Shown: piece by piece, positions 1-9,259 of the stretch
Layout: every line of letters begins with the position of its first letter
Position numbering within the stretch: position 1 is the stretch's first letter
Assembly (NCBI GenBank): GCA_024682555.1
Contig: JAIKZD010000032.1
Location: forward strand, 1 to 64,000
Reading direction: 5' to 3'
DNA: 64,000 nucleotides
Source: Lachnospiraceae bacterium
Lineage (GTDB): Bacteria > Bacillota > Clostridia > Lachnospirales > Lachnospiraceae
Position numbers and translations under genes: made by a program
The notes under the pieces: generated by a model
What the model was told of the DNA's origin: nothing
The model's database searches: none
What the model saw: only the letters and a program-made list of their open reading frames with translations

Positions 1-10
1 TTCAAATAGG

Positions 11-32
11 GATTAGATTATTCCCCCTTTTT
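11..32 (+). promoter_or_regulatory. Candidate operator, copy 1 of an exact 22-bp repeat
   Basis: The 22 bases beginning GATTAGATTATTCCCCCTTT recur exactly at 3745-3766. Here the repeat ends 81 bp before the first permease start; at the other site it ends 83 bp before the binding-protein start. The equal position and identity suggest a binding site for a shared regulator, plausibly the AraC-type response regulator that usually partners a YesM-like kinase; that regulator is not in the window. The rest of 33-112 is AT-rich promoter-like sequence without a clear -35/-10 pair. Confidence 0.6.
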
Positions 33-112
33 CAGATTTATCATATTTTTTTATTGTCAGGGATATCATAAAATGTGTATGCAACGAAATCTGTGATAAT
101 ACAGGGGGAATT

Positions 113-1012
113 ATGAAACGCATCAGAAATTTCTTTCGCTATGACAATATCGGACTGCTGTTCATACTGCCGGCATTCTGCTATATGATGGTCTTTGTGG
201 GTTATCCGATAATCAGCAATATCATTTTGAGCACCCAGAACGTATCCGTAAGGAATCTGGTGAACGGGGAGAAAAAGTTCATCGGACTGGATAACTATAT
301 CGCGATCTTTAACGATGGAGTGTTTGTAAAGGCCATGGTAAATACACTGACTTTTACCATAGCCTGTCTTGTGTTCCAGTTTCTCATCGGATTTGTACTT
401 GCTCTTCTCTTCAACAAAAATTTTACATTTGCAAAGACGGTAAGGGGTCTTACCATGATCCCCTGGATGATGCCCATGACGGTCACGGCCCTTATGTTTA
501 AGTTCATGTTCTCCACAGATGTGGGAATAATCAATTATATTCTGCGCTGCGCCGGGATCATCAGGGAAAACATAGAGTGGCTTACGACACCGGGGACCGC
601 CATGATCGCAGTGGTGGTTGCAAATATCTGGATCGGGATACCCTTTAATACAATACTAATAGCCACCGGTCTTACCACCATACCCCAGGAGCTCTATGAA
701 AGCGCATCGGTAGACGGGGCAAACGGATGGCAGCAGCTGACAAGGATAACGCTGCCGCTCCTCCGCCCTACGATAGAATCCGTTCTTGTCCTTGGATTTA
801 TTTACACATTCAAGGTTTACGACCTGGTATATGTCATGACGGAAGGCGGTCCGGTCAATTCAACCCATCTGCTTTCGACTTATTCATACAAGCTTTCGTT
901 TGATATGTTCCAGTACAGCAAGGGCTCATCGGTTGCCAATATACTGTTTCTGATACTGCTGCTTGTGGGAATGCTTTACCTTAAGATCACCATGCAGGGG
1001 GAGGAAGATTGA
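113..1012 (+). CDS. Sugar ABC transporter permease, MalF/UgpA type
   Basis: An inner-membrane subunit of a carbohydrate importer, 299 residues with about six hydrophobic segments (first at about residues 13-35). The conserved EAA loop of binding-protein-dependent permeases is seen near residues 195-215 (ESASVDGANGWQQLTRITLPL), which docks the ATPase. The start follows a GGGGGA ribosome site. It overlaps the next permease by one base (TGATG), so the two are co-translated as a heterodimer. No ATPase gene is present nearby, so a shared MsmX-type ATPase elsewhere is likely. The substrate is inferred from neighbouring arabinoside/xyloside hydrolases to be a hemicellulose- or pectin-derived oligosaccharide. 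Confidence 0.93.
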   Translation: MKRIRNFFRYDNIGLLFILPAFCYMMVFVGYPIISNIILSTQNVSVRNLVNGEKKFIGLDNYIAIFNDGVFVKAMVNTLTFTIACLVFQFLIGFVLALLFNKNFTFAKTVRGLTMIPWMMPMTVTALMFKFMFSTDVGIINYILRCAGIIRENIEWLTTPGTAMIAVVVANIWIGIPFNTILIATGLTTIPQELYESASVDGANGWQQLTRITLPLLRPTIESVLVLGFIYTFKVYDLVYVMTEGGPVNSTHLLSTYSYKLSFDMFQYSKGSSVANILFLILLLVGMLYLKITMQGEED

Positions 1013-1857
1013 TGGAAGAAAAGAAACTGACCGGTAAAAAGAACATAATATTGTGCGCCGTATCGGTTCTGATACTTGTGATACTGCTGTTTCCGCTTTT
1101 CTGGACCTTAGTCACTTCATTCAAGACGGAAAAAGAAATCTTCATGATCCCGCCCACGTGGTATCCTCATGTCCTGAATACAAAATCATATGCGGCCCAG
1201 ATAGAGACGGGTGATTTCAATATGTTCAAGTCATTTTTCAACAGCTTCATGATCTCCACCGGGGCCATGCTCATTGCCGTTGTGCTTGCGGTTCCGGCTT
1301 CCTATGCCATAGCAAGATACAGGTTTATTGGCAGGAAGGCAATGCTTCTCGGATTTCTTGTCACACAGATGCTGCCCGTATCGGTACTTCTGACACCGAT
1401 GTTCATCATGTTCAGGAACATGAAGATGTACAACACCTGGGGTGCGGCGATCCTTGCGGATGCTACCATCGGGATACCCTTCTCCGTGCTAATACTCAAA
1501 AATTATTTTGCTTCTATACCGAAAGCCCTTGAAGAAGCGGCATATATTGACGGATGTACCAGAATGTCCGCATTCATCAGGATACTCATACCGGTGGCAA
1601 AACCCGGTGTCATAGTATGTGCCATCTTTTCTTTCCTGTATGCCTGGGGGGATCTGGCTTATGGCATGACCTTTATTCTCGATCAGGAGAAAAGGCCAAT
1701 TACAGCCGGAATATTCAATTTCATGGGGCAGTACGGTACAAAATGGAGTTATCTTACGGCCTTTGCCATAGTCGCGATCATACCTGTGGCACTCATATTC
1801 ATTTTCATGCAGAAATATATCATAAGCGGTATGACCAACGGAGCCGTAAAAGGATAG
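1012..1857 (+). CDS. Sugar ABC transporter permease, MalG/UgpE type
   Basis: The second membrane subunit of the importer, 281 residues from the ATG at 1012; a TTG three bases upstream is in frame but the ATG overlapping the previous stop (TGATG) is the more natural start. It has six predicted membrane segments and the EAA loop near residues 180-200 (EEAAYIDGCTRMSAFIRILI). It forms the translocation pore with the upstream permease. A stem-loop with T-rich tail follows at 1898-1936, separating this pair from the sensor kinase gene. Confidence 0.93.
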   Translation: MEEKKLTGKKNIILCAVSVLILVILLFPLFWTLVTSFKTEKEIFMIPPTWYPHVLNTKSYAAQIETGDFNMFKSFFNSFMISTGAMLIAVVLAVPASYAIARYRFIGRKAMLLGFLVTQMLPVSVLLTPMFIMFRNMKMYNTWGAAILADATIGIPFSVLILKNYFASIPKALEEAAYIDGCTRMSAFIRILIPVAKPGVIVCAIFSFLYAWGDLAYGMTFILDQEKRPITAGIFNFMGQYGTKWSYLTAFAIVAIIPVALIFIFMQKYIISGMTNGAVKG

Positions 1858-1897
1858 GATAGTTATTGAAAGCAAAAATATACGGTACTATTATTAT

Positions 1898-1936
1898 GAT
1901 CAGGGGATACGGACGGATATCTCCTGATCGTTTGTT
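1898..1936 (+). terminator. Probable rho-independent terminator after the permease pair
   Basis: A 12-bp stem pairs GATCAGGGGATA (1898-1909) with TATCTCCTGATC (1918-1929), with one G-T pair and an 8-base loop, followed by GTTTGTTT. The T tract is interrupted, so it may be only partly efficient and act as an attenuator before the kinase gene. Confidence 0.6.
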
Positions 1937-1980
1937 TATGTTTACCGGCTGATCTTTCGGAACCTGAGGAAAACTGTCAT

Positions 1981-3750
1981 ATGAAGAAATCAAGCATAAA
2001 AAACAGGCTGATCCGTACTTTCATCCTGACGTCGATCATTCCGATCCTTGTTATAGAGCTGTTCTCCCTTGTCAATATTTCTGACGCACTCAGGGAGAAT
2101 ATGAGGATCATGTCCGGAAACAGTCTGGGGCAGCTTGACAATAATCTCAACATTTCACTCGAGTCATATGAAGACCTTCTGTATCAGATATATACGGATG
2201 ATGACATGGTAAACTGGGTAGGAAATCTGGATAACGGTATTGATGAAGCGGTTACCGTCAATCAGATGAGAAGGTTACTGAGCGGGCTCTTGTATTCCAA
2301 GGACTATATACGATCGATCTCCGTCATTACCCCGAAGGGAACTGTGGTAACCTATGAACAGATAACTCCGGCAACCGTCAAAAGCTCGTGGATGGACGGG
2401 TTCAGCCTGGGAGCTGAAGGTTTGTACCGTGATGTGATAAAGGATTACGATACTCATATTTATCCCACGGAATTCGGTACGAATTTTGCGAGAAAAGACT
2501 ATTATCTGCTCCATATCGCACACAGGATCATCGATTACAGAAATCTGGACAGGGAGTGCGGGATAGCGGTACTGAGCATAGATGAGGAGCTGCTTCAGAA
2601 ACTGTGCAAGAGTTCGGTTCAGGATAAAAAGGTATTTAATTTTTTAGTTGATGGAAAGGGACGGATAATATCATTTGGAAATGATACCGGAAAGATCGGC
2701 GAGATCATTGCGGACATGTCGGAACCGGAGGAATCAAGACGTGAAGATTATGCTTCATATTATACGGCTTATACCGGTATCTCACCTTCTTCGTTCGGGA
2801 CATATGTTATCCATGATGACAAACTGGGATGGGATATAGTAAATGTCACCGATATGAGCGGTCTTGTGATGACCCAGCAAAGACAGCTGTGGCTGATCCT
2901 TCTCCTCGGCATCGGTGTCATTATAGCTGCGGTGTTTCTTTCCGGAAGGATGTCAAAAAATCTTATCACCTCCGTGGGACGGATCGTTGACGGAATGGCA
3001 CAGACACAGGGCGGAGATCTTTCCGTCCGCATAACAAAAGATGAAGATATGCCTGTAGAGATCGAGAGTATCGCAGACGGATTCAATGATACCCTGGAGA
3101 AACTGAATGATGCCATAACCAGGCAGCAGGAAGCACAGATCGTAGCCCTGGAAGCTCAGATCAATCCGCATTTTCTGTATAATACGCTGGATACCATAAA
3201 CTGGATGGCCATAGACAGGGACGAGTACGATATCAGTAATGCCATAAGCGCACTTGCCACGATTTTTCGGTATGCCATAGTGAACAGCAATGCCCAGGTC
3301 ACTGTGGGAGAAGAAGCCGAATGGATGAAAAAGTACATTTATCTTCAGCAGTACAGGATGAAGAACCGCTTTTCCTGTTCCATATTTGTTGCTCCGGATG
3401 TGAAAGAAGCACTGATACATAAGCTGTTGCTGCAGCCTTTTATAGAGAATGCCATAGTCCACGGATTTGATAAAGACAGGACAGACGCAAAGCTTGATCT
3501 GTTTATCGAAAAAAAGGATGATACCGTGGAGATACGCATAGAGGACAACGGCCCGGGAATGGATGATGAACTCATGGAAAAGATCAACAGAGGCGTTTAT
3601 GAGGGTACCGGCTCCGGAATAGGCATGAGAAATGCCGCCACAAGACTTGAAATGTATTACAAAAAGGATGGGAGACTGCGTGTTGAAAAAGGGCAGCCGG
3701 AGGGAACAAGGATCATAATCAGCATACCATACAGGAGTAAATCAGATTAG
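1981..3750 (+). CDS. YesM-like sensor histidine kinase
   Basis: A membrane sensor kinase of 589 residues. An N-terminal membrane segment (about residues 13-33), a large extracellular sensing region, a second membrane segment (about 300-320), a HAMP linker and then the His_kinase family signature QINPHFLYNTLD with the phosphoacceptor His397. The C-terminus carries the ATP-binding N and G boxes (LLQPFIENAIVHG; DNGPGMD; GSGIGMRN). Kinases of this family regulate adjacent carbohydrate ABC transporters with an AraC-type response regulator. No response regulator is in the window, so it may lie upstream of position 1. Its stop codon lies inside the second copy of the 22-bp repeat. Confidence 0.93.
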   Translation: MKKSSIKNRLIRTFILTSIIPILVIELFSLVNISDALRENMRIMSGNSLGQLDNNLNISLESYEDLLYQIYTDDDMVNWVGNLDNGIDEAVTVNQMRRLLSGLLYSKDYIRSISVITPKGTVVTYEQITPATVKSSWMDGFSLGAEGLYRDVIKDYDTHIYPTEFGTNFARKDYYLLHIAHRIIDYRNLDRECGIAVLSIDEELLQKLCKSSVQDKKVFNFLVDGKGRIISFGNDTGKIGEIIADMSEPEESRREDYASYYTAYTGISPSSFGTYVIHDDKLGWDIVNVTDMSGLVMTQQRQLWLILLLGIGVIIAAVFLSGRMSKNLITSVGRIVDGMAQTQGGDLSVRITKDEDMPVEIESIADGFNDTLEKLNDAITRQQEAQIVALEAQINPHFLYNTLDTINWMAIDRDEYDISNAISALATIFRYAIVNSNAQVTVGEEAEWMKKYIYLQQYRMKNRFSCSIFVAPDVKEALIHKLLLQPFIENAIVHGFDKDRTDAKLDLFIEKKDDTVEIRIEDNGPGMDDELMEKINRGVYEGTGSGIGMRNAATRLEMYYKKDGRLRVEKGQPEGTRIIISIPYRSKSD

Positions 3751-3766
3751 ATTATTCCCCCTTTTT
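3745..3766 (+). promoter_or_regulatory. Candidate operator, copy 2 of the 22-bp repeat
   Basis: This is an exact copy of 11-32; it contains the kinase stop codon and ends 83 bp before the binding-protein ATG. A possible -10 (GATAAT, 3803-3808) lies between it and the gene. Activator sites are often placed at this distance upstream of a weak promoter; that role is inferred. Confidence 0.6.
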
Positions 3767-3848
3767 TAGTTTTCTTGAGTTTTCTGTCTGCAGCAGTCGA
3801 CAGATAATGTACATGTAAAGAAAACAACTCTTACTTAAGGAGGTATTT

Positions 3849-5138
3849 ATGAAAAAGAGAGTTATGGCAACTATCGTCAGCACCATGATGCTGGCAGCGG
3901 TACTTGCAGGATGCTCGGCAGCGGCACCTGCACCTTCAGCGGATACCGGGGTAAAAGAAGAGGTAGCTGATACATCGGAAAGTGCCGGTGAAGAAGCGAT
4001 ACCTGCTTCGGAAGATGCATCGGGGGATGTTACTATCTGGTATTACTGGGAGACAGTAGGTCATCAGGAAGCTCTTGACCACATCATTCAGGAATTCAAC
4101 GGACAGCAGGACAAGATAACCGTTCAGGCAAAGTATGTTCCCTTTGCAGATTTCAAGAAACAGCTGTCTATCGGAGCTTCGGCGGGAGAACTTCCGGATC
4201 TTGTTATCCTTGACAATCCCGATCATGCTTCATATGCAGCCATGGGAATATTTGCCGATATAACCGACAGGTTTGACGTAAGCACCTACTATCCGGGTCC
4301 CGTTAATTCATGTACGCTTGATGGCAGACTTTACGGAGTTCCTTTCGGAAGCAATGACCTGGTTCTTTTCTATAACGAAGATATGCTTGCCGAGGCAGGC
4401 TGTGAAGTTCCCGCAACATGGGATGAACTTCTTGATGTTGCAAAGAAGACAACAAAGGACAACGTTTACGGATTTGCTCACTGTGCACTTCAGAACGAAG
4501 AAGGTACCTTCAACTTCCTTCCCTGGGTATGGTCAACGGGCCAGACCTCATACGAGATCGATTCCGAAGGCGGAATTAAGGCACTGGAGTTTGAAAAGAG
4601 CCTTGTTGAATCGGGCGCATTCCCGAAGGAGGCTATTAACTGGACTCAGGGCGATACAATGAATCAGTTTATTTCAGGCAACCTTGCCATGATGATCAAC
4701 GGAACCTGGCAGATACCTACAATGCGTTCGGAAGTTCCCGATCTTAAGTGGAATGTTGCTCCCATCCCTCAGGACAAACAGCAGGCATCAGGCCTTGGCG
4801 GAGAGAACTATGCGGTCATCGCAGGCGGAAACGAAGAAGCTGCAATTGCTTTCCTTCAGTATGCCACAAGCAAGGATACCTGCCTTTATATGATGGATCA
4901 TATGGGGTATATCTCATCTGATTCAACCATCGCAAAAGACCAGTTCCAGGGCGATGCCGTATATCAGGTATTTGTTGATGAGATGCAGTATGCAAATGCA
5001 AGAGGACCTCTTCCGGAATGGCCCGATATCTCTGATGCCATTTCACTTGCCTTCAACAAAGTGATCACGGGCGAAAGCGATCCTGCAGCTGCTGCGGCAG
5101 AAGCACAGGCAACCATCGACTCGATACTCGGAAAGTAA
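3849..5138 (+). CDS. Carbohydrate ABC transporter substrate-binding lipoprotein
   Basis: A 429-residue extracellular solute-binding protein of family 1. The signal peptide ends in a lipobox LAGC with lipid-anchored Cys22, followed by an acidic low-complexity linker to about residue 60. The mature domain begins near VTIWYYWE, typical of maltose/oligosaccharide-binding proteins. It delivers substrate to the two permeases encoded at 113-1857. It has its own strong ribosome site (AAGGAGG) and a strong terminator directly after it, which fits the usual need for more binding protein than other subunits. The substrate is not readable from sequence; the context points to arabinose- or xylose-containing oligosaccharides. 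Confidence 0.95.
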   Translation: MKKRVMATIVSTMMLAAVLAGCSAAAPAPSADTGVKEEVADTSESAGEEAIPASEDASGDVTIWYYWETVGHQEALDHIIQEFNGQQDKITVQAKYVPFADFKKQLSIGASAGELPDLVILDNPDHASYAAMGIFADITDRFDVSTYYPGPVNSCTLDGRLYGVPFGSNDLVLFYNEDMLAEAGCEVPATWDELLDVAKKTTKDNVYGFAHCALQNEEGTFNFLPWVWSTGQTSYEIDSEGGIKALEFEKSLVESGAFPKEAINWTQGDTMNQFISGNLAMMINGTWQIPTMRSEVPDLKWNVAPIPQDKQQASGLGGENYAVIAGGNEEAAIAFLQYATSKDTCLYMMDHMGYISSDSTIAKDQFQGDAVYQVFVDEMQYANARGPLPEWPDISDAISLAFNKVITGESDPAAAAAEAQATIDSILGK

Positions 5139-5152
5139 TTATTGCAGACGAA

Positions 5153-5190
5153 ACAGACAGGGGGAAAGAACCGTCCCCCTGTCTGTTTTT
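5153..5190 (+). terminator. Strong rho-independent terminator after the binding protein
   Basis: A perfect 13-bp stem pairs ACAGACAGGGGGA (5153-5165) with TCCCCCTGTCTGT (5174-5186) around an 8-base loop and runs into five Ts. It ends only about 22 bp before the glycosidase start, so the glycosidase genes must be reached by read-through or by a promoter I cannot see. Confidence 0.9.
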
Positions 5191-5212
5191 GCGGATAAGG
5201 AAAGGACAGGAA

Positions 5213-7183
5213 ATGAATTACGAAGTCACAATATCCGATGATTTCTGGAACAGATACAGAGGACTTGTAAAGCATAGAATGATCCCCTATCAGTGGGATG
5301 TGCTTAATGATGCGGCTGATATAACCATAGAGAAAGAAAGAGATGATGCTTCCATACCGAATGAGAAAAGTCATGCCATTGAAAATTTTAAGATCGCGGC
5401 AAAAAGAGCACAGGGAGAACATTACGGATGGGTATTTCAGGACAGCGATGTATATAAGTGGCTGGAGGCTGCAGCTTATACACTGTGCTATGAATGGGAT
5501 GCAAAGCTTAAAGAGACGGCAGATGAGGTTGTGGATCTCATAAGCGCGGCGCAGGAAGAGGACGGTTATCTTAATACTTATTTCTCAATAATGGAGCCCG
5601 GGAGGAGATATAAACGGCTGGGAGAAAGCCATGAGCTGTACTGTGCGGGACATTTCCTGGAAGCCGCTGTGGCCTACCATCAGGCTGCCGGCAGTGATAA
5701 GGTTCTTGAAACCGCAGTTAAACTTGCGGATCATATCTGCAGTACCTTCGGGGAAGGGAACGGACAGATAAGGGGTGTTGACGGACATGAGGAGATAGAG
5801 ATCGGGCTCATGAGGCTGTATCACCTTACCGGTAACGAGAAGTATATGGATACCGCTTCTTTTTTTCTGAGAGAAAGAGGAAAGGATCCCGGTTTTTTCA
5901 TGAGACAGAACAGGGAAGACGGCGGCAGACCGCTGATCGCCGGGCTTGATCGGTTCCCGTTAAAATATTATCAGATGCATCGTCCCGTTTTGGAACAGGA
6001 TACGGCGGAAGGCCATGCCGTAAGACTTGTATATCTGAGTACTGCCCTTGCCGATCTTGCCGCGGAGACAGGCAATGAAGAGCTTGCAGGTACCTGCAGA
6101 AAGATATGGCGCAATATCGTTGATAAAAGGATGTATATCACGGGCGGCATCGGCTCCACGGTCCACGGAGAGTCATTTACCCTCGATCATGATCTTCCCA
6201 ATGACACCATGTACTGTGAGACCTGTGCATCCGTTGGTCTGATATTTTTTGCAAGGCAGATGTTAATGATCGAAGCATCATCGGAGTATGCGGATGTTAT
6301 GGAAAGAGCATTATACAACACGGTTTTAGCCGGGGCCGCCCTTGATGGAAGACACTTCTTTTACGTTAATCCTTTAGAGGCGGTCCCTGATAAATCCGCA
6401 AAGGATCCCGGAAAGAGCCATGTGAAAACCGTCAGGCCCCAGTGGCTGGGATGCGCCTGCTGTCCTCCCAATCTTGCAAGACTGATAGCTTCGCTTGATA
6501 AGTATATCTATACGGTCAGGAAAGATGAGATCCTGGTAAATCTTTTTATCGGATCGGAACTTAAGCTCCGTGATGCCGGAAAAGACATTGTAATAAGGCA
6601 GGAATGCCGGTATCCGCGCAGCGGGACAATACTGTTTTATGTCACAAACAAAGGCGGGGACGTTCTGGATCTTAAGATAAGGATCGCATCATGGAGTACC
6701 GTGCATACCGGTGCCGTGGATAACGTGGAAGCCGAAATCTGTGCACAGAAAGGGTACTGGAAGATAGGTGTTCCGGCCGGAGAGCATACCATCGCGTTTA
6801 ACATGGATATCGATCCGAAAAGATGGTATTCGGATCCGAGGGTTTCGGAGAATATCGGAAAAGCTGCCATAGCAAGAGGCCCCTTTGTTTACTGCGCGGA
6901 AAGCATTGATAACGGGAAAGATCTTCACTGTCTGCTCCTTCCGAAGAACGCGGAACTTGATCATGAATGGCGGGAGGAGCTTCTTGAAGGAGTTGGGATC
7001 ATCAAAGCCCGGGGAAAACGTCTTATCGATGCGGACAGTAGCGGTGCGCTCTACCGCGGCTCAAAAGACCTGCGGACGGAAGAATGTGAGATAACAATGA
7101 TACCCTATTACGCCTGGGCAAACAGGGGAGAAAATGAGATGCGCGTCTGGCTCAATGAAACGGAAGGAGAAGGTAAGCCATGA
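5213..7183 (+). CDS. GH127-family beta-L-arabinofuranosidase-type glycoside hydrolase
   Basis: A 656-residue protein of the DUF1680/GH127 family, without signal peptide and therefore cytoplasmic, acting on imported oligosaccharides. The zinc/catalytic set described for Bifidobacterium HypBA1 (one Glu and three Cys) is matched by Glu336 and Cys338 in CETC and Cys416-Cys417 in CACCP, so the enzyme looks active. The ATG at 5213 follows GGACAGG; an in-frame TTG at 5189 lies in the terminator and is unlikely. The stop overlaps the next gene by four bases (ATGA), indicating a translationally coupled hydrolase pair. Exact linkage specificity cannot be told. Confidence 0.9.
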   Translation: MNYEVTISDDFWNRYRGLVKHRMIPYQWDVLNDAADITIEKERDDASIPNEKSHAIENFKIAAKRAQGEHYGWVFQDSDVYKWLEAAAYTLCYEWDAKLKETADEVVDLISAAQEEDGYLNTYFSIMEPGRRYKRLGESHELYCAGHFLEAAVAYHQAAGSDKVLETAVKLADHICSTFGEGNGQIRGVDGHEEIEIGLMRLYHLTGNEKYMDTASFFLRERGKDPGFFMRQNREDGGRPLIAGLDRFPLKYYQMHRPVLEQDTAEGHAVRLVYLSTALADLAAETGNEELAGTCRKIWRNIVDKRMYITGGIGSTVHGESFTLDHDLPNDTMYCETCASVGLIFFARQMLMIEASSEYADVMERALYNTVLAGAALDGRHFFYVNPLEAVPDKSAKDPGKSHVKTVRPQWLGCACCPPNLARLIASLDKYIYTVRKDEILVNLFIGSELKLRDAGKDIVIRQECRYPRSGTILFYVTNKGGDVLDLKIRIASWSTVHTGAVDNVEAEICAQKGYWKIGVPAGEHTIAFNMDIDPKRWYSDPRVSENIGKAAIARGPFVYCAESIDNGKDLHCLLLPKNAELDHEWREELLEGVGIIKARGKRLIDADSSGALYRGSKDLRTEECEITMIPYYAWANRGENEMRVWLNETEGEGKP

Positions 7184-9156
7184 TAAAAGTAGCGAATAAC
7201 AGACTGATCTATCAGTATGATCATGAAACACTTTGTATAGAATCCTGGGGGGAAAATGCCGTAAGAGTGAGGGCTACAAAAAACGCGAAACTGCCGGATC
7301 ATACCTGGGCATTGACGATCCCTCAGTCACCGTCCGGGTCTGCGGTTTATGATGAAAGCGGAGCGGTGCTTGAAAACGGAAAGGTCACGGTGAAGCTGTC
7401 AGACACCGGAAAGATCACCATATTCGGAAAAAACGGAAAAAAACTTCTCGAAGAGTTTTCAAGAAACAGAAGGGATGTGACCGATCCAAACTGCAGCGCT
7501 CTCGAGATAGAGGCCAGAGAGTTCAAACCTTGTATCGGTGGTGATTATCACCTTACGGTCCGGTTTGAATCCCTTGATCCCGATGAAAAGATATACGGGA
7601 TGGGACAGTATCAGCAAAGTTATCTTAACCTTAAGGGGGCGGATCTGGAACTGGCACACAGGAATTCACAGGCGAGTGTTCCATTTGCGGTTTCTTCACT
7701 GGGATACGGTCTTTTGTGGAATAACCCGGCTATAGGAAGATGTGTTTTTGGAAAGAATGTCACGACATATGAGGCATACAGCACCGAAGCCATGGATTAC
7801 TGGTTTGTTGCAGGCGATGATCCCGCTGAGATCGAGGAATCATATGCAAAGGTGACCGGTACGGTTCCCATGATGCCTGAGTATGGGCTCGGATTCTGGC
7901 AGTGCAAGCTTCGTTACCGGACAAAAGAGGAGCTTATGGAAGTGGCCCGTAAATACCACGAACTGGGCATTCCGCTTGATGTCATAGTGGTGGATTTCTT
8001 TCACTGGCCAAAGCAGGGTGAGTGGAAATTCGATCCCGTATACTGGCCCGATCCGAAGTCTATGACAGAAGAGCTTGATTCCATGGGGATAAAGCTTATG
8101 GTTTCGATATGGCCGACCGTAGATTACGAAAGCGAAAATTTTGACCTGATGCTTGAGAAGGGATATCTCATACGTACCGAAAGAGGTTACAGGGTGGGTC
8201 TCAGTTTTCAGGGAACGACCATACATCTGGATGTTACAAATCCGGATGCAAGGAAATATCTGTGGGAAACTGTACGAAAAAATTATTATGACCTGGGAGT
8301 CAGACTGTTCTGGCTGGATGAGGCTGAACCGGAATATTCGGTATATGATTTTGATAATTACAGGTATCATCTGGGGACTGATCTCATGGTGGGAAACATA
8401 TATCCTTACGATTATGCCGGGGCGTTTTATGAAGGAATGAAAGAACAGGGTCAGGAGGAAATAGTAAATCTGATAAGGTGCGCCTGGGCCGGAAGTCAGA
8501 GATACGGTGCACTTGTCTGGTCGGGTGATATAGCTTCAAGCTTTGACAGCATGAAGGATCAGCTTGCAGCGGGACTAAATATGGGACTTGCGGGGATCCC
8601 CTGGTGGACCACGGATATAGGAGGATTTCACGGAGGAGATCCGGATGATCCGGATTTCAGGGAACTGTTTGTAAGATGGTTTGAATGGGGAACCTACTGC
8701 CCCGTCATGCGGCTTCACGGAGACAGGGAACCGAGACAGCCGATGCTTGGGACAACGGGAGGAGCCGGATGCTGTTCGGGAGCTGCCAACGAGATATGGA
8801 GCTACGGGGATGAGGTATTTGATATTTGCAAAGAATACATACGGATCCGCGAATCCATGAGGGATTATATCCGCGGTCTCATGAAAGAAGCTCATGAAAA
8901 AGGAACTCCCGTCATGAGGACGCTGTTTTATGAATTTCCCAAGGATCCAATGGCATGGGAGATTGAAGATGAGTACATGTTCGGTGACAGATATCTTGTG
9001 GCTCCTGTTATGGTGAAGGGCGCCTGTTCCAGAAATATCTATCTGCCTTGTGGTGCACGCTGGAAGGACCGAAGGACCGACAGAGTATATGATGGAGGAT
9101 GCACGGTATGCCTGCCGGCTCCCTTAAATGTGATACCGGTACTGGAAAGAGAGTAA
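7180..9156 (+). CDS. GH31-family alpha-xylosidase/alpha-glucosidase-type hydrolase
   Basis: A 658-residue cytoplasmic glycoside hydrolase with the galactose-mutarotase-like N-terminal domain and a (beta/alpha)8 barrel. The catalytic nucleophile is Asp380 in FWLDEAEPE, and the acid/base is Asp450 in WSGDIASSF, as in other GH31 enzymes. The VVDFFHWPKQGEWKFD segment preceding them resembles bacterial alpha-xylosidases. It overlaps the GH127 gene by four bases, so both act on the same imported oligosaccharide pool, probably removing xylosyl and arabinosyl residues. Specificity within GH31 is inferred from context. Confidence 0.88.
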   Translation: MIKVANNRLIYQYDHETLCIESWGENAVRVRATKNAKLPDHTWALTIPQSPSGSAVYDESGAVLENGKVTVKLSDTGKITIFGKNGKKLLEEFSRNRRDVTDPNCSALEIEAREFKPCIGGDYHLTVRFESLDPDEKIYGMGQYQQSYLNLKGADLELAHRNSQASVPFAVSSLGYGLLWNNPAIGRCVFGKNVTTYEAYSTEAMDYWFVAGDDPAEIEESYAKVTGTVPMMPEYGLGFWQCKLRYRTKEELMEVARKYHELGIPLDVIVVDFFHWPKQGEWKFDPVYWPDPKSMTEELDSMGIKLMVSIWPTVDYESENFDLMLEKGYLIRTERGYRVGLSFQGTTIHLDVTNPDARKYLWETVRKNYYDLGVRLFWLDEAEPEYSVYDFDNYRYHLGTDLMVGNIYPYDYAGAFYEGMKEQGQEEIVNLIRCAWAGSQRYGALVWSGDIASSFDSMKDQLAAGLNMGLAGIPWWTTDIGGFHGGDPDDPDFRELFVRWFEWGTYCPVMRLHGDREPRQPMLGTTGGAGCCSGAANEIWSYGDEVFDICKEYIRIRESMRDYIRGLMKEAHEKGTPVMRTLFYEFPKDPMAWEIEDEYMFGDRYLVAPVMVKGACSRNIYLPCGARWKDRRTDRVYDGGCTVCLPAPLNVIPVLERE

Positions 9157-9259
9157 AGCTTCTCAAATAAACATGGTTAATCCGCTGCTTCTCTGATAAA
9201 ATGTATCTGTCTGATCAAAACGGATATCCGTTCGTACCTGCATCTGAAAGGAAGAGCAA

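Noticed and set aside
1489..1875. 128-codon minus-strand ORF over the second permease
   Set aside because: It is the antisense shadow of a well-conserved permease gene and has no family resemblance.
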